Origin: Synechococcus sp. CPC35
GTDB taxonomy: Bacteria > Cyanobacteriota > Cyanobacteriia > PCC-6307 > Cyanobiaceae
Length of the DNA stretch: 6,115 bases
Reading direction: 5' to 3'
Assembly (NCBI GenBank): GCA_002684175.1
Contig: NYUU01000141.1
Coordinates: 1 to 6,115 of the forward strand
Of the stretch, positions 1-6,054 are shown piece after piece. Below the pieces are notes generated by a model. It worked only from the letters and a program-made list of their open reading frames with translations. It did no database searches and had not been told where the DNA came from. Each line of letters starts with the position of its first letter. Positions within the stretch are counted from its first letter, which is position 1. The position numbers were made by a program, and so were the translations under genes.

Positions 1-791
1 AGCTGCGCCAGCAAGCGGCCGGCGTTTTCGGGCGATTCGGTGATCCGCAGCAGATCGCGGGCCACAAAGGCAAACACCCCCATGCCCAGGGGATTGCTGC
101 GCTTGTTGAAACGGAAGAAGCCACCGCTGTTGCGGGTGATCACCAGACCGGGGCTCCAGGCGATCACGGGCATCGCGGCAGCCAGCTGCCGGTCGAGCTC
201 CCGCGCCATCAGCACGTTGCAGAGCTTGCTGTCTTTGTAGGCCTTGTTGCCATCGAAGCGATCACTGCCGTTCACCATCGCGAAGCCGGCCCCTGCGCGC
301 AGACCCTCCAGCTCACCCAGATCTGCAGGCTTGCCCACCTTGCCGGCACCGCTTCCGGGGTTATGCACCTCCGAAGCGGTGATCACCACCCGCGGACTGC
401 CGGACTTCTGCAGAAGCGGCAGCAACCGCATCGCCATCAGCTGGTGGGCCAGCTGGTTCACGGCAAAGGTGAGTTCGATGCCCTGCGCCGAGAACTGCGC
501 CTCGGAGGCACCGGCGTATTGCAGGCCGGCATTGAGCACCAGCGCATCCAACGCTGCGCCGCTGGCCAGCAGCTGGCTGCAGACCTCCGCGACGGCAGCG
601 AGATCCGCCAGATCACAGATCAGAGCCTGAACCGAACCGGAGAGCTGGCTGAGGGTCTGATCAGCCGTGGCCTGATTGCGGCAGAGGATCGTGAGCGCAT
701 GCCCCCGGGCGCTGAGAACTTTGGCAGCCTCGAAACCAACGCCGGAGCTGCCTCCGGTGAGCAGCACTCGTCTGGAGTTGGCGTCAGCCAT
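1..791 (-). CDS. LPOR-like short-chain dehydrogenase/reductase, C-terminus cut by the window edge
   Basis: Partial gene: 263 codons are visible and the stop lies beyond the left edge. The Rossmann cofactor motif TGGSSGVG is at residues 12-19, NAG at 87-89, a candidate catalytic Ser at 140, and YKDSK (Tyr185, Lys189) is the SDR catalytic pair. The Ser-to-Tyr gap of about 45 residues, containing ADLGELEG, and the block AYKDSKLCN are typical of light-dependent protochlorophyllide reductase rather than of ordinary SDRs, where the gap is about 13. Departures from true LPOR follow the Tyr: the canonical YPGC reads SPGL, so the active-site Cys (Cys226 in Synechocystis LPOR) is Leu216, and the following region diverges. 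The likely role is an NADPH-dependent oxidoreductase paralogous to LPOR, with unknown substrate; genuine chlorophyll synthesis is doubtful. The ATG at 791 overlaps the stop of the upstream propeller gene by 8 nt (ATGGCTGA) and no SD is visible, so translation is probably coupled. Confidence 0.88.
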   Translation of the reverse strand, partial: MADANSRRVLLTGGSSGVGFEAAKVLSARGHALTILCRNQATADQTLSQLSGSVQALICDLADLAAVAEVCSQLLASGAALDALVLNAGLQYAGASEAQFSAQGIELTFAVNQLAHQLMAMRLLPLLQKSGSPRVVITASEVHNPGSGAGKVGKPADLGELEGLRAGAGFAMVNGSDRFDGNKAYKDSKLCNVLMARELDRQLAAAMPVIAWSPGLVITRNSGGFFRFNKRSNPLGMGVFAFVARDLLRITESPENAGRLLAQ

Positions 792-1698
792 GGAGCTTGA
801 ACACGTAGAGCTCGGCGTCACGATCACACACCACATAGACCCTGCCACGGTCCGGATCCACGGCGACGCCTTCGGCTTTGCGCACGCGCCTGGATTTACC
901 ACCGTCGTTCAGCACCAGATCAAGGCGCTGCAGCACCTGATCGCGTTTCCAGTCGTAGTGAAACAGGCACTGCCCCTTGTCGCTGGAAACCCAGATCGTG
1001 TCGCGCTGGCTGTCGTAGCTCAGCCCGGAGAAATCCAGTTTTCGTGGCCCGATCTTCGGGTGGGAGAAGCCGTTCGCCGCCGTCAGCAACCGCGACGAGA
1101 GGATCGTGCTGCAGTCGGGATCGAGTTCGATCAGCAGCCCGGGTCGTCCTTCCTTGACCACGAACACGTGCTGATCGCGGCTGTTGATCGTGATCCCCTC
1201 CAGACCCTTGTTGTCCGGCCGGGCTGGGAAGTGCTTCGCGATGCCGGCGTAATTGGTCATCGCCGCCAGGGGGCTCTGCTTCAGCTCCCGGCGACTGGCG
1301 AGATCAATGCTGATCACCGCATTGGTCTCCTCCTGCACCACCAGCAATCGCCTGCCGTCGCCGCTGAGGGCGATTCCTTCCAGGCCTGTCGCACTCACGG
1401 GGAACGACTCGCTGGCCGACACCAGGCCGTTGAGATCCATGCGGAAAATGGCCCTGGTCTCGTCGCTGACGCTATAGAGCGCCGTGCCATCAGCGTTGAG
1501 GGTTAGGCCCGAGGGCTCACTCAGGCCGAGGCCTCCATCACTGATGCGCTGCCTCTGAACCAGCTCGAGGCGGAAGGGGCCCGTTCGCGGCGAATCACCG
1601 CGCAACTCAGACGCGAATCCGGCCTGACCACCGACCAGGGACGCTCCGAACGCTGAGCCGGCCGACAGGGCCAGCGTCAGGAGGGAACGTCGACGCAT
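784..1698 (-). CDS. Exported SdiA-regulated/YjiK-like beta-propeller protein
   Basis: A 304-aa protein from the ATG at 1698. The N-terminus is MRRRSLLTLALSAG followed by a hydrophobic stretch and small residues to about Ala29: a signal peptide with a Tat-like twin arginine (RRSLL), so the mature protein should be exported. The rest consists of repeated propeller strands, each opening with an (E)G(L/I/V) turn: EPSGLTL near 61, GLEGIAL near 105, GLEGITI near 165, DFSGLSY near 230 and AEGVAVDP near 275, each followed by strands such as LYSVSD, LLVVQE, VFVVKE, IWVSSD and VYVVCD. This pattern fits the SdiA-regulated/esterase-like propeller families; no enzymatic residue set can be named. Longer starts exist (ATG at 1722, GTG at 1779), but 1698 puts the twin arginine at the very N-terminus, and a candidate promoter overlaps the 1722 codon. 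The gene is the first of an apparent two-gene unit with the SDR. Substrate and function are unknown. Confidence 0.82.
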   Translation of the reverse strand: MRRRSLLTLALSAGSAFGASLVGGQAGFASELRGDSPRTGPFRLELVQRQRISDGGLGLSEPSGLTLNADGTALYSVSDETRAIFRMDLNGLVSASESFPVSATGLEGIALSGDGRRLLVVQEETNAVISIDLASRRELKQSPLAAMTNYAGIAKHFPARPDNKGLEGITINSRDQHVFVVKEGRPGLLIELDPDCSTILSSRLLTAANGFSHPKIGPRKLDFSGLSYDSQRDTIWVSSDKGQCLFHYDWKRDQVLQRLDLVLNDGGKSRRVRKAEGVAVDPDRGRVYVVCDRDAELYVFKLHG

Positions 1699-1720
1699 GG
1701 GCCAGCTCAGAGCTGAAACC

Positions 1721-1749
1721 ATTGTGATCAGTGAAAAGTTCGGCGTCAG
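1721..1749 (-). promoter_or_regulatory. Candidate sigma-70-type promoter for the propeller/SDR unit
   Basis: Read on the minus strand, CTGACG (1749-1744) and CACAAT (1726-1721) match the -35 and -10 consensus hexamers at four of six bases each and are exactly 17 nt apart. Transcription would begin roughly 20 nt before the ATG at 1698. The element lies in the 125-nt divergent gap between the propeller gene and the 2H phosphoesterase gene. Matches of this quality occur by chance, so this is only a candidate. Confidence 0.3.
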
Positions 1750-1823
1750 CCCGAATGCGGATGTGTTGGCAGGCTGCACCGCAGGAACGCAGCGATCATG
1801 GGTGCACAGCCGGACTGGATGCC

Positions 1824-2351
1824 ATGACGTCTCAACAGGCGGTGTCGTACTGGCTGATGCCCTGCCTCCAGGCCCATGACGACTTTGAAGCGTTGTCGAA
1901 GCAGGCCTGCCGCGGCCTGCAGGGCTGCACCCTGCCGCCGCACATCACCCTCTACAGCGATCATCTCGAGAACGCAGCCAATGCCGTCGATCGACTCAGC
2001 CAGGTTGCCGAAGGCTGCAAGCCTGTGGAGCTCAGCCCCACCGCGATCGAGGCGGGATCGCTGTTCACCAAGAGCCTGATCCTGCACTTCGCTGCCGGCG
2101 ACGAGCTGATCCACTGGTTCATGCAACTACGCAGGCAATCTCCCAACAGGCTCGACTACCAGCTCAAGCCACATCTCAGCCTGCTCTACAGCTCGGAAAC
2201 ACTCAGCGCGAAGCAGGCGATAGCCACACAGCTGCAGCTGCCTGCACCTGCCCTGTTCAACCGGCTGTCTGTTGTCGTCCACCCCTTGACGATCAACACA
2301 GACGCCGACATTGCGGCCGTCACAACTCTCCACGAGCACAAGCTGGAATGA
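1824..2351 (+). CDS. 2H phosphoesterase of the cyclic phosphodiesterase (CPDase) type
   Basis: A 175-aa protein with the two signature motifs of the 2H superfamily: PHITLYS (His40-x-Thr42) and PHLSLLYS (His117-x-Ser119), spaced 77 residues apart as expected for a duplicated fold with one active site between the halves. The opening YWLMPC strand and the PHLSLLY wording resemble the plant/yeast CPDase branch (opening ADP-ribose 1'',2''-cyclic phosphate or nucleoside 2',3'-cyclic phosphates) more than the LigT 2'-5' RNA ligase branch; this is family resemblance judged by eye. No signal peptide is present, so it should act in the cytoplasm. The ATG at 1824 starts the protein three residues before alignable sequence; an in-frame GTG at 1731 would add 31 unconvincing residues. 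The SD is weak (GGA-like). The stop overlaps the next start as ATGA, so the gene is translationally linked to the DUF429 gene. Confidence 0.85.
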   Translation: MTSQQAVSYWLMPCLQAHDDFEALSKQACRGLQGCTLPPHITLYSDHLENAANAVDRLSQVAEGCKPVELSPTAIEAGSLFTKSLILHFAAGDELIHWFMQLRRQSPNRLDYQLKPHLSLLYSSETLSAKQAIATQLQLPAPALFNRLSVVVHPLTINTDADIAAVTTLHEHKLE

Positions 2352-3214
2352 GCAGTTCCACGACCTCATCAGGCTCCCAGGCTTTGAACCAGGCGACAGC
2401 AGACGTCGTTCTCGGCATCGATGCCGCCTGGACAACCCATCAGCCCAGCGGTGTGGCTCTGGTTCAGCGAAAGGGAAGCCACTGGCAATGCAAGGCCCTG
2501 GCACCCAGCTACGACAGTTTTCTCGCCTTTGCCTCCGGGCAGCCCCAGGATCCAGCCACAAAAGCCAGGGGCAGTGAGCCGGATCCGGGAGCCCTGCTGC
2601 GGGCGTCACAACAGCTCACCGGCCAGCCCATGAGCTGCGTATCGGTCGACATGCCCCTGGCCACGACTCCGATCACGGGCAGGCGCGCTGCGGACAACAT
2701 CGTGTCCAGCCGCTTCGGCACACGCGGCTGCGCTGTACACAGCCCATCCGCCGAACGCCCCGGTGCCATCGCCGACAGGCTTCGCGGCAACCTGGCCAGC
2801 CTCGGCTGCAGCCTGCACACAACCAGTTGCAACCGGGAGCTCCCGGCCCTGATCGAGGTTTACCCCCATGTCGCCCTGCTGGCCCTGCTCGGACGGGATT
2901 ACCGCGTTCCCTACAAGGTGAGCCGATCCCTGCAGTACTGGAAGAGCGAACAACTCAGTCCTGCAGAGCGAATCACCAGACTGCTGCAGGAATTCCAGGC
3001 GATCAGAGCCGGGCTTGAGCAGCACATCACAGCCATTCCAACGATCATCCCCGAGGTAAGCGAAGTGAAGACCCTGGCCTCGCTCAAACCCATCGAAGAC
3101 ATGCTCGACGCGCTGGTCTGCGCCTGGATGGGAATCCAACATCTGGAAGGACGCAGCAGCGGACTGGGCGATTCCGGCGCAGCGATCTGGGTGCCAACGT
3201 CTCTCCTTCGCTGA
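2348..3214 (+). CDS. DUF429 family protein, predicted RNase H-fold nuclease
   Basis: A 288-aa protein. After a Ser/Thr-rich, probably disordered N-terminus of about 18 residues, VVLGIDAAW (Asp25) followed by PSGVALV resembles the first strands of an RNase H-like fold. SVDMPLA (Asp101), an Arg/Asp-containing segment near 115 (RRAADNIVSSRFGTRG), IEVYPH (Glu170 to His174), a YKVSRS segment near 195 and a C-terminal DALVCAWMG helix (Asp254, with Asp251 nearby) follow in the order usual for DUF429. The acidic residues 25, 101, 170 and 251/254 could form a metal-binding centre, but which ones do so is inference. Members are predicted nucleases; I know of no settled substrate. The start is fixed by the ATGA overlap with the 2H phosphoesterase stop, which implies coupled translation and probably stoichiometric expression. 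No export signal is present. Confidence 0.85.
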   Translation: MSSSTTSSGSQALNQATADVVLGIDAAWTTHQPSGVALVQRKGSHWQCKALAPSYDSFLAFASGQPQDPATKARGSEPDPGALLRASQQLTGQPMSCVSVDMPLATTPITGRRAADNIVSSRFGTRGCAVHSPSAERPGAIADRLRGNLASLGCSLHTTSCNRELPALIEVYPHVALLALLGRDYRVPYKVSRSLQYWKSEQLSPAERITRLLQEFQAIRAGLEQHITAIPTIIPEVSEVKTLASLKPIEDMLDALVCAWMGIQHLEGRSSGLGDSGAAIWVPTSLLR

Positions 3215-3241
3215 TCGGAGCGCATTCACATCACTAATCTG

Positions 3242-3257
3242 GCCCCACAAATGGGGC
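3242..3257 (+). promoter_or_regulatory. GC hairpin covering the ribosome binding site of the DJ-1 relic
   Basis: GCCCC (3242-3246) pairs with GGGGC (3253-3257) around a 6-nt loop, ACAAAT. The 3' arm GGGG (3253-3256) is also the only SD-like sequence before the ATG at 3262, at 5-nt spacing. The hairpin could reduce initiation on the downstream gene or slow ribosome re-entry. It sits just after the DUF429 stop but is followed by AAAAA rather than a U-tract, so a rho-independent terminator is unlikely. The stem is only 5 bp. Confidence 0.35.
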
Positions 3258-3261
3258 AAAA

Positions 3262-3639
3262 ATGTCTGACAGGTGCTCCATCGGCGTTGCTCTCTTCGAT
3301 GGATTCGAGTTGCTGGATGTCTTCGGTCCACTGGAGAAGGACGGAATTGCGGCCGACCATTTCGACATCTGCCTGGTGGCGGAACAAGCTGATTCCGTCA
3401 CCAGCCGCAAGGAGCCTCGCTCGGTGATCGACAATCAAACGCTGCTGGCCAGGGCCGGTCTGCTGGATGGCATGAGCGCAACCATCAACAAACTGGCCTT
3501 TGAGTGGGTGGCATCCCAGAGCTCCCGGGTGAACTGGCAGAGGCAGGCGCAATGGGCGGAATACGACTGGCATCGCGATGCCGACTGGGATCCATTTGCA
3601 AAGCTGCAGGGGATGCCCGAGGCGTTGTCATCCTGTTGA
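3262..3639 (+). pseudogene. Internally deleted DJ-1/PfpI (ThiJ) family gene, frame still open
   Basis: The 125-aa reading frame is a mosaic of well-preserved DJ-1/PfpI segments with two blocks missing. The N-terminal part IGVALFDGFELLDVFGPLE (residues 7-25) keeps the conserved Glu16. It is followed by FDICLVAEQA, then jumps near residues 57-61 from the SVID segment straight to LLARAGLLDG. The lost block normally carries the GG loop and the nucleophile elbow with the catalytic Cys. A second jump near residues 98-100 joins VNWQRQAQW to AEYDWHRDADWDPFAK, removing the segment that normally reads like TSSGVSAGMD. Family members are roughly 190-225 aa, so about 90 residues are gone. Both deletions preserve frame and no stop interrupts it. 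Catalysis or normal folding seems impossible. The ATG has a GGGG SD 5 nt upstream inside a small hairpin. The stop overlaps the GGT start (TGATG), so translation of this relic may still matter. A rapidly evolving short paralogue is the alternative. Confidence 0.8.
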
Positions 3640-5405
3640 TGGCGATGCTCCGCACCCTGCTGTTGATCCTCGGTTGCTGCAGCTGGGCAGCTGGAGTCGC
3701 TGCCGTACCGGTCAGTCGCGACGATCCTGAATCCTCTGACCCTGGCCGCAGACGAATCTCCACGGCCGCCGGTTCTGCCGTTGTCGTCACCGCCAATCCC
3801 CTGGCCAGTTCCGCAGCTCTGTCCGTTCTCAGAGACGGCGGCTCTGCAGCCGATGCCCTGGTCACGGCGCAAGCTGTGCTGGCAGTCGTTGAACCACAGA
3901 GCTCCGGGCTGGCCGGCGGCGGTTTCCTTCTGTTCTGGGATGCGCAGCAACAATCCCTGGAGGTGCTGGATGGGCGCGAAGTCGCACCTCAGAGCAGCCG
4001 GCCGGACGACCTGCTGAGCCCATCCGGAGACCCCCTGCCCTGGCGAGAAGCCACCGCACGGCTCGACGCGATCGGCATCCCCGGAACGGTGGCGCTGCTC
4101 TGGGACGCTCATCAGCAATACGGGCGACTGCCCTGGGCCAGCACCCTGCAACCGGCGATCCGGCTGGCCAGGGATGGCTTCCGGCCGAGCCCGCGGCTGC
4201 TGCGCTCCATCAGCCTGGCCCAACGCATCGGCGTCAGTCACAGCCCAGCGTTTGAATCGCTTTATTTACCTGGCGGTCAACCACCCCCAGCCGATCAGCT
4301 CTTTGGCAACCCCGCCCTGGCACACACGCTGGAGACGCTGGCCCGGGACGGCGGCCCCGTCTTCTATCGGGGAGTACTGGCCAGGCGGATCCTTCAGCAG
4401 ATGGGTGCACTGCAGGCCAGCGAACCTGGATTCAGGGGCTGGAGCCAATCAGACCTCAGCTCCTACGCCGTCGAACGCCGCCAACCTCTCTGCAGCGAGC
4501 AGCTGCAGCATCGGATCTGCACAGTTCCGCCGCCGAGCAGCGGCGGGCTGGCCGTGCTGCAGACCCTGGCGCTGCTGGAGCAATCCACCGATCTGTCGAT
4601 CTCCAGTGCCACTGATCCGCAGACCTGGCGGCAGCTGGCAAGGGCCCAGGCCTGGGCGGATGCCGACCGCCTCTACTGGGTGCACGACCCGATCGACGGC
4701 ACCATCCCCGTCAGGGCTCTGCTGGATCCGACATACATACAAACCCGCTCCACAGCGATGGGGACGTCAACCGGCGCCCGCCCGGCACCGGGACTGCCGG
4801 CTGGAATCGATCACTATCCCTATGGCCGTCCGGGGAAGGGCCGGGAGCAGGGCACAACCCACATCGCGATCGTCGACTCCGACGGCAACCTCGCCAGCTA
4901 CACCGCCTCGGTGGAGACCGTCTTCGGGAGTCGGCACCTGGTGGCCGGCATGGTGATGAACAACCAGCTCACCGACTTCGCCTTCAGGCCCACAATTCAG
5001 GGGAAACCGGTGGCGAACCGTCGCCGGGCCGGTCGCAGGCCCGTGTCATCGATGGCACCCGTGATCGTGTTCCGAAACGATGCTCCTGTTCTGTCGGTCG
5101 GCAGCCCCGGAGGACGCAGCATCCCCCATGTCCTCAGCCGGGTGCTGCTCGCTTCGCTGGCCTGGCAGGAGCCACCGGCACGGGCCGTGGGTCTGCCCCA
5201 TGTCTCAATGCGGCAAGCGACGCTGGTGCTGGAAAAGGAACCACCTCTCCCCTGGACACTCTCAGCGGCGAAGCTGCAGACATCGGATCAACCGGTGCGA
5301 TTCCAGCGCCTCGGCAGCGGCACCGGCCTGCTGCAGTGGATCAATGGACGCTGGCATGGCGCAGCCGATCCGCGCAGGGAAGGCAAAGCCCTGGCTCTGC
5401 CTTAA
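3639..5405 (+). CDS. ggt: Gamma-glutamyltransferase / glutathione hydrolase precursor, exported
   Basis: A 588-aa protein, close to the roughly 580 aa of E. coli Ggt. It starts with a signal peptide (MAMLRTLLLILG, cleavage likely near residues 20-26), so it should act outside the cytoplasmic membrane, cleaving the gamma-glutamyl bond of glutathione and related compounds or transferring that group to amino acids. Key residues in family order: DGREVAP with Arg113 (carboxylate binding), the catalytic Thr406 in EQGTTH, where the precursor cuts itself into large and small subunits, NNQLTDF with Asp446, SSM at 470-472, and the oxyanion-loop GSPGG at 488-492. A lid-loop-sized segment lies between 446 and 470. 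All expected catalytic residues are present, so the enzyme should be active. The chosen ATG overlaps the DJ-1 relic stop by one base (TGATG) and has no clear SD of its own; the ATG at 3645 is a possible alternative. The open frame extends upstream to 3504, but that part overlaps the relic and precedes the signal peptide. Confidence 0.95.
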   Translation: MAMLRTLLLILGCCSWAAGVAAVPVSRDDPESSDPGRRRISTAAGSAVVVTANPLASSAALSVLRDGGSAADALVTAQAVLAVVEPQSSGLAGGGFLLFWDAQQQSLEVLDGREVAPQSSRPDDLLSPSGDPLPWREATARLDAIGIPGTVALLWDAHQQYGRLPWASTLQPAIRLARDGFRPSPRLLRSISLAQRIGVSHSPAFESLYLPGGQPPPADQLFGNPALAHTLETLARDGGPVFYRGVLARRILQQMGALQASEPGFRGWSQSDLSSYAVERRQPLCSEQLQHRICTVPPPSSGGLAVLQTLALLEQSTDLSISSATDPQTWRQLARAQAWADADRLYWVHDPIDGTIPVRALLDPTYIQTRSTAMGTSTGARPAPGLPAGIDHYPYGRPGKGREQGTTHIAIVDSDGNLASYTASVETVFGSRHLVAGMVMNNQLTDFAFRPTIQGKPVANRRRAGRRPVSSMAPVIVFRNDAPVLSVGSPGGRSIPHVLSRVLLASLAWQEPPARAVGLPHVSMRQATLVLEKEPPLPWTLSAAKLQTSDQPVRFQRLGSGTGLLQWINGRWHGAADPRREGKALALP

Positions 5406-5417
5406 GCGATGCCTTGA

Positions 5418-5582
5418 TCACTCGATCGAGAATTCGTTGCGCAGAGCCCGTGCGTCCTGAATGCGCTGTGCTGAAGCCAGCTGTCGTAGCCGCGTGGTCA
5501 GCCATGCCCGCAGACGGGTCGAGGAAACGGATTTGCTGAGCAGGGCGTCCGACGGCTCGGGTTCACCGAAGGGAACAGGCAT
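5418..5582 (-). CDS. Small basic protein, 54 aa, function unknown
   Basis: The frame opens MPVPFGEPEPSDALLSKSV and ends RNEFSIE. After a Pro/Glu-containing N-terminus of about 12 residues, the remainder is a likely amphipathic, Arg-rich helix (RLRAWLTTRLRQLASAQR, then IQDARALRNEF). There is no signal peptide or membrane segment. A strong GAGAGG SD lies 5 nt before the ATG, the best ribosome binding site in the window, and codon choice is GC-rich at third positions like the neighbours. The gene is convergent with GGT, with only 12 nt between stops and no obvious terminator. I do not recognise the family; a nucleic-acid-binding or protein-partner role is conceivable from the basic helix but unsupported. 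Confidence 0.65.
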   Translation of the reverse strand: MPVPFGEPEPSDALLSKSVSSTRLRAWLTTRLRQLASAQRIQDARALRNEFSIE

Positions 5583-5587
5583 TGCAA

Positions 5588-5593
5588 CCTCTC
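5588..5593 (-). promoter_or_regulatory. Strong Shine-Dalgarno site for the 54-aa gene
   Basis: GAGAGG on the minus strand, with 5 nt (TTGCA) between it and the ATG at 5582. It stands out because most genes here have poor SD sequences, and it is the main argument that the small frame is a real gene. Confidence 0.6.
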
Positions 5594-5697
5594 GGCGTCC
5601 AAACCTAATCAGGTCGCTCTCTCCCGTGTCCCCGCATCAGAGACAAGGCAACCGATCGATCGATACCCACCGCTGATCTCAGCCAACCCTCACCGGA

Positions 5698-5719
5698 TCT
5701 TCCCTCCTGCGGGGGAAGA
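5698..5719. other. 9-bp intergenic hairpin
   Basis: TCTTCCCTC (5698-5706) pairs with GGGGGAAGA (5711-5719) around the tetraloop CTGC, with one T-G wobble when read on the plus strand. It lies in the 191-nt gap between the divergent 54-aa and 52-aa genes. No T-run follows on either strand, so a simple rho-independent terminator is not supported. It is flanked by two copies of CACCGG (5691-5696 and 5726-5731). It could be part of a 5' UTR structure of the 52-aa gene or of a small RNA; neither is shown. Confidence 0.45.
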
Positions 5720-5773
5720 CTGCAGCACCGGTTCCATCAACGATGAAAAGACATCAGTGATTCCCCTGAACCA

Positions 5774-5932
5774 ATGTCTCTCCCCATCAATCCACGACAA
5801 ACCAAAAGCGCTGCAGCACCTCCACCGGCAAATGCCGAAACGTTCCGACTCGACGAGGGCAACACCTTCACCGATCCAACCGACATGAAAGTCGAGCAGG
5901 AGCTCCAACAGCTGATGGCCTACAGAAGCTGA
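5774..5932 (+). CDS. Small acidic/proline-containing protein, 52 aa, function unknown
   Basis: Opens MSLPINPRQTKSAAAPPPAN, a probably disordered Pro/Ala-rich start. A central acidic stretch FRLDEGNTFTDPTDMK and a short helical end VEQELQQLMAYRS follow. There is no signal peptide, Cys pair or membrane segment. No convincing SD precedes the ATG, although several neighbours also lack one. An 88-aa frame lies antisense across 5690-5956, but its composition (many Trp, Cys and Gly) looks like a shadow, whereas this frame reads as a plausible soluble small protein. The family is not recognised. Confidence 0.5.
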   Translation: MSLPINPRQTKSAAAPPPANAETFRLDEGNTFTDPTDMKVEQELQQLMAYRS

Positions 5933-6054
5933 GGCTTTCGGGGGCGTGATCAACACTCAGCGTGACACCAAACGGGGGAGAGATGACCAACCGGAACTGC
6001 TCCTTTAGGTGATGTGATCAGAGTTGATTCCAGAGATGGTGTGTTCACGAGGCA

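Noticed and set aside
676..1506. 276-aa plus-strand open frame opposite the propeller gene
   Set aside because: It lies antisense to a frame with a signal peptide and repeated propeller strands. It lacks any recognisable motif and is explained by GC-rich codon structure.
1731..1823. GTG-initiated 31-residue N-terminal extension of the 2H phosphoesterase
   Set aside because: The added residues have no family counterpart, contain several Cys and Met in odd context, and run through the probable promoter region; the ATG at 1824 fits the family start.
3242..3257. Rho-independent terminator after DUF429
   Set aside because: The stem is only 5 bp and is followed by A residues; no U-tract on either strand.
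2606..3331. 241-aa minus-strand open frame opposite the DUF429 gene
   Set aside because: Antisense shadow. DUF429 motifs are on the plus strand, and this frame shows none of its own.
3504..3638. Upstream extension of the GGT open frame
   Set aside because: It would place about 45 residues before a good signal peptide and overlaps the conserved DJ-1 C-terminal segment read in another frame.
3435..4241. 268-aa minus-strand open frame opposite the DJ-1 relic and GGT N-terminus
   Set aside because: Low-complexity Gln/Arg/Gly/Ser composition, no motifs, and fully antisense to clear GGT and DJ-1 coding sequence.
5690..5956. 88-aa minus-strand frame over the 52-aa gene
   Set aside because: Rich in Trp and Cys in a pattern typical of shadows, no signal or motif, and an apparent start without a clear SD; the plus frame is more plausible.
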